From assembly GCA_013398295.1 (NCBI GenBank), contig VZSF01007805.1, forward strand, positions 1,066,752 to 1,130,751: a stretch of DNA of 64,000 nt, read 5' to 3'. Made by a program: the position numbers and the translations under genes. This document shows, in pieces, positions 38,229 to 47,220 of the stretch (position 1 is the stretch's first letter; every line of letters starts with the position of its first letter). The notes under the pieces are model-generated. The model had not been told where the DNA came from and searched no databases. It saw only the letters and a program-made list of their open reading frames with translations. The stretch comes from Chionis minor (lineage: Eukaryota; Chordata; Aves; Charadriiformes; Chionididae).

Positions 38229-38256
38229 TCCCTCCCTCCCTCCCTCCCTCCCTCCC
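38229..38256 (+). repeat. (TCCC)n pyrimidine tract at predicted transcription start
   Basis: Seven TCCC units in a longer pyrimidine-rich stretch (CCCGTCCCTCCC onward, to about 38275). Its position 30 bases after the TATA-like element means transcripts would begin with C followed by pyrimidines, as in 5'TOP mRNAs. It is also simply a tetranucleotide microsatellite. Confidence 0.75.
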
Positions 38257-38287
38257 GCCTTCCTTCCCGCCGTCCCCGCCGCGCAGC

Positions 38288-38296
38288 ATGGCCGGG
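38288..38296 (+). CDS. Possible start of first coding exon (runs into gap)
   Basis: GCGCAGCATGGCCGGG gives an ATG with a purine-poor but G+4 context (C at -3, G at +4), about 60 bases downstream of the predicted start site. It would begin M-A-G before the sequence is lost in the gap. No upstream ATG lies between the pyrimidine tract and this one. Several unrelated gene families begin M-A-G, and the replacement histone H2A.Z type also has a multi-CCAAT promoter. No H2A.Z-like exon is visible in the 25 kb downstream, so I give no name. Confidence 0.35.
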
Positions 38297-38507
38297 NNNN
38301 NNNNNNNNNNNNNNNNNNNNNNNNNNNNNNNNNNNNNNNNNNNNNNNNNNNNNNNNNNNNNNNNNNNNNNNNNNNNNNNNNNNNNNNNNNNNNNNNNNNN
38401 NNNNNNNNNNNNNNNNNNNNNNNNNNNNNNNNNNNNNNNNNNNNNNNNNNNNNNNNNNNNNNNNNNNNNNNNNNNNNNNNNNNNNNNNNNNNNNNNNNNN
38501 NNNNNNN
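38297..38507. other. Assembly gap, 211 N
   Basis: A run of 211 N in the most GC-rich part of the window, directly after the candidate start codon. GC-rich first exons are frequently missing from bird assemblies, and this is a clear example of that position effect. Any open frame crossing it is unreliable. Confidence 1.
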
Positions 38508-38900
38508 CGGGGGATTTGTCGGGGAGCAGCGGTGCGCTCCGGCTGCCGAAAACAAGTGGCCGGTGTAAACTATGACTCATCCTTTCTGGGGCGTGCGGGA
38601 TCCCGCTCCCTGCTCGGCTGCCTGTCTCGGGCCTGCGGGATGGATCGCCCGTCGGCCCACCAGGTCTGTGTCCGTGCTGCAGCGCTGCCTGGTCCATGTT
38701 CCACTTAAGCCCGGTTCCAGGCAGCATGTTACTGGTGCCTGCGGTGAGTGCACCCCCTGGCCTGGGCGCGACAGCTGGTGTTGGTTTGGGTGTGCTTGGT
38801 GTTGGCCGGAATGCCCTTGAACCTGACGGCACCTTCCTCACGCAGCCACTGTGGGCTGGAGGTGGGTGGGCGTGCGGGGGACGCAGGCTGTCTCGTGGGC
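38508..38900 (+). other. GC-rich sequence after the gap, probable exon 1 end or intron 1
   Basis: Still CpG-rich. A strong 5' splice site, GCCTGCG followed by GTGAGT (GT at 38744-38745), could end a first exon, and several short ATG frames precede it (for example ATG at 38640 and 38697). None has recognisable coding content, so the most likely reading is the start of intron 1 or an untranslated exon. Confidence 0.35.
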
Positions 38901-38960
38901 GAGAGGTGTGAAGGATGCGCGCCCGTGGCAGCCTTACTGTAGATATCCTTAGGAATTTGC

Positions 38961-41029
38961 TAATACGCCCAGCCCATTCATAAACTAGTCCATCTGGCAG
39001 CGCCCGCGTTGAAGTGCTACCCAGTTATCTCCCCAACGAGTTGCGAGTAGCAGATTAAACAAACCTTACCCAATTTGAAGTTGCAGAATTACTATACTGG
39101 CAGCCTGCTTTCCTGTAAGTATGGCTTAACATAACCCTCTTCCAGTTCCCGTCTTCTCTGTGGTGCCATCGCTTGTCCTGTGATCCACAAGCACGTACTC
39201 CTGGGCCACTAGCTGTAGTATATATAGTATATATAGCTGCTTTTGGCCATTGAGTACAATGGATGAGTGTCTGCAGTTTAGTGTTTTTGATATAGCGCCC
39301 TTTTTTTAGCAGTAACAAATTTTACTTGACTCTTGTCCAACAGTGTAACAATCTGAGATGTTGCACAGACCTTGTACGTGTGCACTTCCTTGTGTGTACC
39401 CATGGGTATTTACTCTTTGAAGCACATCTGTAGGCAACAGCATCAGTGTAAAGTGTGCTTGCCACATGCTGCTTGCTCTCAGAAGCAGCTGTTTCTCAGC
39501 TCGAGTCCAAGTGGGTTGTCACTGGTCCTTCTTACAACTCACTGGTACATGGCTGTGTGACTCCTTTTGCCATTTGCACAATATCTCAATTACTGCACTT
39601 TGTGCAAATGCAATAACTGAGATATTTCTCCTGAAGGGGGGATTGTGCAAATTCACAAGTGTGTGGGAGGCGAATCAGCTCTGTCTCAATGTGTTCTTTT
39701 CCATTTTGTGGTCTCAAATTTGTGCCAACACACATTGAATTACAGGAGACAAGATATGGCAGCAGAGCTGAATCTGAGAGTGGCTGTAACTATTGGCTAT
39801 GCCATTTGGGGTGTGATGAAGAAATTAAAAAATGTGAAATGAGGAAGCAAAGGATGTGGGGTATTTTTACTCTACAAAGAAGCAGGTTAATTTCTCCTTC
39901 TCCTGCCTTCAGTGTCTCTAGTTATTCTGGCTCAGCAAAGGTAATGGACAAAGACACATAACCCAAGGTTGCAGGAGTAATGGAGGAGAGTTAGTGATGT
40001 GTGAGGCAGAGAGAAAAGGTTTGCTGGACCCTTGAGCAAAAAAGTGTTGGGTGTGAGTACCTGACAACATTAGCCCTTTTCTAGGATTAAAACCAGCAAA
40101 TTAAGCACCAAATTAGTTGTATCCTGCCTGTTAAAGTATTGGTAAGGTAAAGCAAAGCTTTTTTTCTTTTAACAAAAAAACACAGGATGTCACATTTACT
40201 TTTGTAATCCTAAATATGTTAAATTGTTTTAAACCATAATTAGATGTTATTTCCCAGCATCCACAAAAATTAAAAGGAATTGTGCTGCAGGGTATGCATA
40301 TGGTAACAATTTATCATTGAATTACAGTTTATTGTCAGTTTGAGAGTAATCAAGATCTATTCTGTTTATATTCTGGGGTTCCTTTGTTTGACTTATGCCT
40401 GCTGTCCCTGAGACCAAGTTTCTTATTGATTAGCAAGCCCTATTTTGCATGTAGTAGTAGTTCAGAAGTAATTGGAAGTAAAGCCTGAACATGGTAAATT
40501 TTTATTAGAAACAGCAGAACAGATTTACTTCTTTACATGGGTGAGTTGTCCAGGCAGTCATGAATCAAGAGGAGAGAAAAAGCTTTGAAGCATAATTTGA
40601 ACCTTATTAGTTTTCTCGAATGATGAAGTGATCTCTCCCCTGAGTTTTCTGTGAAGTAAAAAAGAAAAAATAATTGAACAAACATCCTCTTAAAGCTATA
40701 ACAATGCATGGTACTGTAGTGTAGTGCTTATCTGAACATGTAACTCTTAGTTATTTACAACAATTCTTCTTCCTGGGAACATCATTACAGCAGTGCTTTC
40801 TGGAGAGGGGGAGAAGATGAAGGTGCTTGTTTCTGTGGGATGATGCCTGTCTGCTCCTGGTTCCTCTCCCCTTGTAGGCATCCCCTGTGGCGGCCTCCCC
40901 TCAGCACAGTGACTGCGAGTCAATCATTTAGCTAGTGAGTTTGCTTTGAGGGGTTAGTGACCGGTATGTCGTCTTGAAAACAGGAAGGTCGTCAAGGCTT
41001 TAGAAAGCGGAAGTGTGGTCACGACTAGT
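38961..41029. other. Non-coding stretch, low CpG, with one hairpin
   Basis: AT-leaning and CpG-poor, with no exon or interspersed repeat recognised. Holds a TATATAG direct repeat near 39220-39236 and the inverted repeat at 39580-39626. Confidence 0.55.
39580..39626 (-). repeat. Short near-perfect hairpin (inverted repeat)
   Basis: Arms of 21 bases (39580-39600 and 39606-39626) flank a 5-base loop. On the + strand 18 of 21 positions are complementary. The three exceptions are A/C or C/A pairs, which in a - strand RNA become U-G or G-U wobbles, so a - strand transcript would pair over all 21 positions. The sequences ATTTGCACAAT (39572-39582) and ATTGTGCAAAT (39642-39652) form a second, outer inverted pair. 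A small non-coding RNA hairpin or the centre of a palindromic MITE are both possible. Confidence 0.7.
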
Positions 41030-41455
41030 TCACCCGGACCTCTGTGCTGTGGTGGATGGCTTGGTATGTGCCTTGGACATCTTGGCAAACATCTGTGATA
41101 ACCTCACTTTCATAAAGAGCACCTCAAGAGGCAGAAGTGCTTCTTGTAGCTCCCCGAGAGAGTGTTTCCTGTTGTAGCCAGAGCTTCTCTGCTCTTGCTG
41201 CCTCCAGCCCGGGTTCTGGAGGTACCAGCTGCAGGTGCTCACACAGTCTGGGCACTGTGGCCTCTGGCCACCCTGAGCTGAAGGAGCCCAGCAGCTGCTC
41301 CTGACCTTCCTGCTCATGCTGGTGGGTGACTGTTGGCAGCCTCCCAAGGTCTTTTCTGGGGTTTATGTTCAGTCTCTGAATTCCCTGTTGAGATAATTTC
41401 CTGGAGGTTGATGGCAAGTGAAGTTGCTGTGGGGTCTGTCCTAGCATCTGCTCTA
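41030..41455. other. GC-richer block of unknown origin, adjoining CR1
   Basis: A GC-rich, CpG-poor block directly 5' of the CR1 fragment. On the - strand two overlapping frames are open for more than 100 codons. It does not match the CR1 parts I know in either orientation. It may be a decayed mobile element or a chance open block. Confidence 0.35.
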
Positions 41456-42125
41456 TTAGATGTCTTTATTGGTGGCCTGGAGGAAATGGGGGCATCTGTA
41501 TTGAGCTGTGGACAGGACCAACTGGGGTGAGCGGAGCAAGAGTGAGAGAGAAAGACTGTGAGGTCTGGGCTTCTGTTCAGAGGGACCTTGCCAGGCTGAA
41601 GGAAGGGGCTGACCCCTGGGACCTTATGAGGTTGAACAGGGACAAATGCAAAGCCCTGCCCCAGGGAAGGAAGGATCCCTAGGTAGGACTGAGTGGGTGG
41701 GGGACATCTTTGCAGAAAAAAACCCTGGGGGGTTCTGATGGGCATCACGATGGCCATGAGCCAGCAGTGTGTCCCTGCAGTAAAGGAGGGGACAGAAGTG
41801 ATTGCCTTCTATACTTGGCACCCGCAGACTGTCTCTTGTAAACAATGTGGAGCCAGGCTGTGTGGCAGGAGTGCAGAAGACAGCAGACGTACATGGAAGC
41901 ATAAGGTTTGATGCGGGTGTATAAGAAGGCTTTTCAGAGGGGACAGTCAAGAAGTAGAACAAGGGCCTGGAGAAGCAGTGCAGTCGTCATCCTTGGAGGT
42001 TTTCAAGGCCCAGCTGGATAAAGTCCTGAGCAATGTGGTTTGTTCTCATAGTTGGCTTTGCCTTGAGTGGGAGGTTGGCCTAAAAACCTCCTGAGGTCCC
42101 TTCCAACCTGAGTTATTCTGTGAGC
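41456..42125 (+). repeat. CR1 LINE fragment, sense, with 3' end
   Basis: The 3' part of a CR1 element. It opens in the ORF2 C-terminal region: LDVFIGGLEE at about 41458 corresponds to the FINDLDEG-type motif. LMRLNRDKCKALPQGRKDP at about 41620-41680 matches the conserved LMKFNKDKCKVLHLGRNNP motif. It continues through ATCCTTGGAGGTTTTCAAGG (41989-42008) and ends CCCTTCCAACCTGAGTTATT then CTGTGAG at about 42124, the CR1 3' hallmark with a single terminal octamer-like unit. Frameshifts and stops make it inactive. Confidence 0.93.
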
Positions 42126-45100
42126 ATGAAACCTGTTGTTAGGATAGATGGAGTCAGGCATCTGTCAGCTGAGCTGCCATGAAATCTTCATTGTTGAGAC
42201 AGTGGACAGTCATTACGTCTGGATGGCTTCTGATCTGATGGAGCCACTGACAGAAAATCGGAAGGATAAAGCCCTGTGAAACCAGCTGCTTCATGCATCT
42301 CTGAAGGACTGTGCTCCTGCCTCAGCTGAGGTCAGCCTGGTGTGAAAGTGAACCATGGCTGTTGTAGCATGCAGTGACTCGTGCGGTTAACTGGGTGACA
42401 GAGAGGGGAAAGAGCCTGGGTACAGTCTGTGTACAGCATCAGTTTCTCAAAGTGCAATCTCTTACTCGTTTTATGTAACATAAGCGCAAACCCATGAATA
42501 TTTTAGCACTACAGTTGGCGTACACTTGGCTTAACCCAGTTAATGTAAAGCCCAACTCCTGAGCGTGTACTCCTGACCTGAGCCTCCCTGTAAGGCAGGA
42601 CTCGGACAGGCTTGTCTTGCTGGTCTCTTCTTAACTGCTTAATGGGACTCTGTTACAGGGTGGGCAGGAGCAGCAGAGGGAGGAAGAGATGAGGGAAGTG
42701 GGGTTGTAGGGTGCCATTTCCACAGAGAATTAATAGTGGGAGAGCTTGTGTCCAGGAAAGCTGCCAAGAGGCAGGTGGTTGGTTGGGCTCTGAAGCCTGA
42801 TCAGAGCAGTGGAAGTTCAAGGGTGCAGGGGGCTGCCAAGGTGCACCCCAAAGACAACAGCCTGGTTGAATACACAGCTGGAGCAGCACTGTTTCAGGTG
42901 CGTTGTGCCTCCTGATAAACTATGTGCCAGATGTGTGAACAGCAGCAGCGCTGCTTCTATCTCCCCTGTTTCCTGCTACTGAAAGCCCATAATGCAATAT
43001 TTAAGAACTGATGCAGCGTGTTCTTTCACTGACTAGACTCCTTATTAAGAAGGCTTGTCATCAATTACTGTAACACTGTATGCAGCAGGCAAATTTCTGC
43101 TGTAGTTTGTAATAACATTGATTGAGCTTTCAGGTTTTATAGATATTATTGCTTACCCCTGCAGCACCACTGGATTCTTTACTGCTTGTCTGTCTGGAAT
43201 AAAACAAAATCTGGGGTTATGTCTGTTCTTGTTCCAAGTTATTGTAGGGAGAAAAAAGAGTTGAATTAAACTTGGTTGTGTTCAGTCAGTACTGGGAAAG
43301 AGCCCCGTATTTTTTTTAGTAAAGTAGAAAAATTAGCCATGCATTTAATAATTTGCTTGCAAGAGTCGGACTTATTTCAGGGCATTATGTTTCTGTGTTA
43401 TCAACTGCTGAACTTATTTTAAAATAAATAGTTTCTGGGGATACTTGGATTTGGCAGAAAGGTGAAGGCTTCTGAAGTAAGCCAGAGGTAGATAGCTAAT
43501 GTGGATGAGCTGGTGTTATGTTTAGCTGTGCGCAGTCACCAGTGTGCTTGATGCTCAAGCTGAGTGACTCCAATGGAAACGTTGTGATCGCTGATCAGAT
43601 TGCCAGTTCCAGCACCTTTTGTTCCAGCAGTATGTTCTCAGTTGTTTGTTTCTCTAGTATAAACTCTTCGTGTCACCTTCTGAACACAAGAGGGTTAGTT
43701 GCTGAGAAGAGCCCTCATTAGCACATTGTTCTTACTGCCTAGGTTGTCTTAATGTGCTTTGGATAGCACAAAACAGCATTTCCACCATATCTGTGCTTAT
43801 GCAAGCAGATGGAAACCCAAAAGCTCAGCAAAATGCACCCACAGTGACCTGGCCTCTTTCAGCTGCTGCATGGGGAAGGGAGAATAGCTGGTGCTGGGAA
43901 AGCTTCAGGAGCTTCTGCGGAAGAGATCACTGTGGTTCCTTCCTTCGTTGTCGAGAGAAAACTTCCACCCCAGAGCATTGTTATTCCCCACCCTTCCAAG
44001 ACCTGCTAGGTACAACTAGACCATGACAGGGCTGCATTCCTGTGGTGTAGGAGGGTAGAAAGTCCTTCAACAGTGAGGGTGGGGGATGAGTGGCAAAGGA
44101 GTATGTTTGTGAAATCCCATTCTCTCAACAAGCATTGGAGAAGCCTCCTAAGTGTCTTCTGAGCATCTCTGGGTACCCCTTAGCAAACCTGCTTGCTGAC
44201 TGGCAGAGCTTTGTCCACCACAGTGCTTCTGTAGAGCTTCCAGCCGTGCTGGACCAGGTAACCCGCTCCTCAGTGCTGAGCACCCTCATCTGCTCAGCTG
44301 CCACCCCCCTCCCACCCTGTACAGCTTCTGCGGGGCTGCATGGTCCTATGTGAACGACAGCTTGCACCCTGCTCTGGGCTGCAGTCCCAGCTGCACCCTG
44401 CTGCTTGCAGGGATAATTCTGAGGCCAGTTGGTGGAGACTTTCGAGAAAATAGAAGGCAAAAAGAGCTTAAGTTATGTCTGTATTGCATAAACTCAGGTA
44501 ATGCTAAGCAGCTATTGCTAAATGCTTCCTTCACTCCCTCTATAGACCTAGACAGTTCTGTAGGATAATATCTATTGCAAAGCAATAAGAGCTAGGCTCA
44601 GGAGAAGCAGGTTCAGGGCTCTGCTAGCTCCTGCACTTAATTAGGTTATGGGGTTTATATTTTATTTTACAGCACATGCTAGTACAAAAGAACCTGTATT
44701 TGCTGACTAATCACTTAAACCAGTGTCTCTGCACAACTGGCAAAGATCTGTCTCATTTCCATAGAGGATTAGCACTTGCTGATCACTAGAGAGGCAAGAG
44801 ATGAAGCATTTTATTACCACTTTAAATAATTCATAGTTCTTTGAACTGTCACAAGAAATTGTGGAGGTCTTGTACATTTGCACTGACCCCTTTGTGTGTC
44901 CTTATTGTGCTTTTTGCTTGATGTTACAGACTAACTTTGGTGTTCAACCTAAAAGCTTATGATAGAAAGCACAGAGGTTACCACTGTGCCATTGCTTAGT
45001 GCTTGAAACAGCAGGTACGTAAGCATGGGCAAAAGCTTTACATGAAGGGTGACAAAAATTAGGAATGGTACTAGGTACCTTTCCATCCTTTTGTCAGATT

Positions 45101-46589
45101 GGTTCTTCCTCATTCTTTCCCATTCTGCACTGAGCCATATATATGTTCTTTTAGCCTATCCTCTTCACCATCTTCTGTCTAACCTCAGAGTTGGAGTGGA
45201 AGTGAGCAAGGTATTGTCAGTGTTCTATTTTCAGTTATACTGAAAACAAGTTGTTGAAGCATCAGTCAGACTTAAGATATGATGTGTACCGGAGTTGTAA
45301 TGTGGGGTTTGGTTGTCTTGCAGAGCATAGAATTGGCAGAACCAAATCTTCCCCAAAGCATGTGCCACATCAGGGCTTTCTGCAGGAGCAAATGGGTGAT
45401 GCCCATCATGGGGTACAGAAGGCAAAAAAGTAACTCTTGTCAGAGTCTGCATCAGTGTTTTCTTTAATATATTTCTTTAGCTTTTGTATCTTGGTATGGG
45501 TATATAAATTGACTGAAAAGCACACAGTAGAGGAGAAAAGCTTCTTAAGCAGTACTTAAGTTTGCTCTTACACAGTATTGAGAAGTTTAAAAAACAATCC
45601 TTCGAACAGTATCAGGTAGAGCTGTACCAGGAGCTTATGTAATCGCAGTATCAGTAGATGTGAGAAGGGATGTTCTAGCCTCCTAAAGGAGACTGTTTCA
45701 AAAGCAGTTTGATTTGTTTCTGTGGCTCTGCCCCTTCCATCTGCTTTGAAGTTTAAGTGCTGCCTTCTGGTTTGGGTAGGTGGTTCTTTGGTCTTAGAGT
45801 TCATTGCTGATGTAGCTTTGACCCTACATTAATAGGCCTGACACTTCGGGCCAACTGGCTATGCTAAGAACTGTATTTTTGTCACTTTCAATTTTGCTTC
45901 TGTGATCACAGATTTAATGAAAATGTTAGGAAGTAGCCTCTAGTCAGATCAATATAAGTGGACTGTATTCATTGTAATTGTTTTCTATCTATAGAACTGT
46001 AAAACAATCTTTAAGGACAGTCTAGGAGCAACTTGAGTTTCATGCTTTTCTAGCAGAGGCAATATTTAGACCTTGTTGTTAAATTGCGATGTCAAGTTCC
46101 TTGGGAATATCCAAGCTGCTGACCAGAAGATTTAAAAAAAAAAAAAGCAGAATGCAAATGAAATGCCTGTTAATCTCCTGTGGACACTGATTATTATTGT
46201 GCAAGCCTGATGTCAGCTTTTGTACCTTGTTAATCATTGTTCCTTTAGCTGTGATAAATAGCCCTTGGTGAGCTTACGGTTCAGTGCAAATGCTAAGTTG
46301 TTAAAGGTTCCAAATAACGGGAAGCGTTTCCTCAAAGTGAAAAGATCCTTTTCTGCTGCTCTGACTTATACATATGGCTTGGAGCTACCTTCCTTCTTCC
46401 CTTCTTCCCCAAGAGATTTTTGCCCAGGCTTTCAAATTGAACCAAAATTTTTTTTCCTTTGGTAATTGCCTCACTTAAAAGCATTTTAAAAACTAGTTCA
46501 CTGCAGTCACTGCTGGAATTTCAGTGTTGAGATTCAAAGGTGGGTTTGTAACATCCCCAGTGTAGGTTGCCCAATAGGTGTGAGGGATT
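42126..46589. other. Non-coding stretch, CpG-poor
   Basis: No gene or repeat I can support. A splice-bounded open segment at about 44412-44493 reads LKLCLYCINSG and only superficially resembles half of a zinc knuckle. A poly-A of 12 bases lies at 46135-46146. CpG is scarce throughout. Confidence 0.5.
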
Positions 46590-47220
46590 TTTTTAATCAT
46601 ATGCTCCATACAAGCCTGCAACTCCCTGCACTCTCTGCAAAAGAGAATTGGTATGTAGACTGCAGTGCTGTCTTGCATGTCGTGGCATCTGACAGCATCT
46701 CTGGACAGTGGCAGAGCTTGTGACGCAGAAGAGCTCCTGCGTGCTCTGCTTCTGCCTGTTGGTGGCTTCTGAGATGCTCCAGCACGGAGAGCTGAGTGCC
46801 CAGCTGAGGTTTCCCCTGCTGTACCAATGGCACAAGCAGCAACTCTTCCAAGCACTGTGCCAGGACACACATGCACAGAAACATGGATCTTAGTTTTCCC
46901 TCCTCTGCTTCCCACACGCTTCCACTTGCAAACTCAAACCCTGTCTCTCCACCTCTTGCCCTTCGTGTCTCCAGACTGGCCTCCCATGGCCACTGTGTAC
47001 TGGTCCCCTGAGCAAGGGTCCTGATGTGCCCTGCCCACCATGCTCCTGCGCAGAGTGCAGGCTGTAGTGCTGCTGGGCTGTACTGTACTTCCCATGGGAA
47101 GAACGGGAGCTGGAATAGCATCTCCACTGGCAGGGCACACCTCTGCAGGGCTGCGTTGCGATTGAGGCCAAGTGCAGCTGTTTGCTGGTAATATAATGTG
47201 TGGAGGTGCCTGTCTGTCAC
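46590..47220 (-). other. ORF-rich GC block, unidentified
   Basis: A 630-base GC-rich but CpG-poor block between AT-rich flanks. The - strand has a 207-codon frame (47220 down to 46597) and an overlapping second frame of 140 codons (46915 down to 46493), and the + strand also has open frames of 60 or more codons. The long frame has Leu/Gln/Glu/Cys-rich stretches but no domain I recognise, and three open frames at once argues against a simple exon. It could be a decayed mobile element, a pseudogene or a 3' untranslated block. Confidence 0.25.

Larger units (their letters stand above)
37600..38960. promoter_or_regulatory. CpG island with RNA polymerase II promoter
   Basis: This is the most CpG-dense segment of the window, densest at 37860-38296 and continuing after the gap to about 38900. 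It contains an ordered promoter: three CCAAT boxes, a TATA-like element, a pyrimidine tract and then an ATG, all oriented for + strand transcription. A (GGGAT)n array and a GTAAG splice donor lie upstream of the CCAAT boxes. These raise the possibility of a second, upstream start site or of divergent transcription. Most of the presumed first exon is missing in the 38297-38507 gap. The downstream gene cannot be named from what is left. Confidence 0.85.

Noticed and set aside
37825..38841. 338-codon - strand open frame through the CpG island
   Set aside because: It is held open by 211 N and by stop-poor GC-rich sequence; the readable parts are low-complexity Arg/Gly/Pro residues.
44412..44493. 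Segment reading LKLCLYCINSG that resembles the first half of a retroelement Gag zinc knuckle
   Set aside because: The His and second-half Cys positions are absent, no other Gag or Pol similarity is visible nearby, and there are no terminal repeats.
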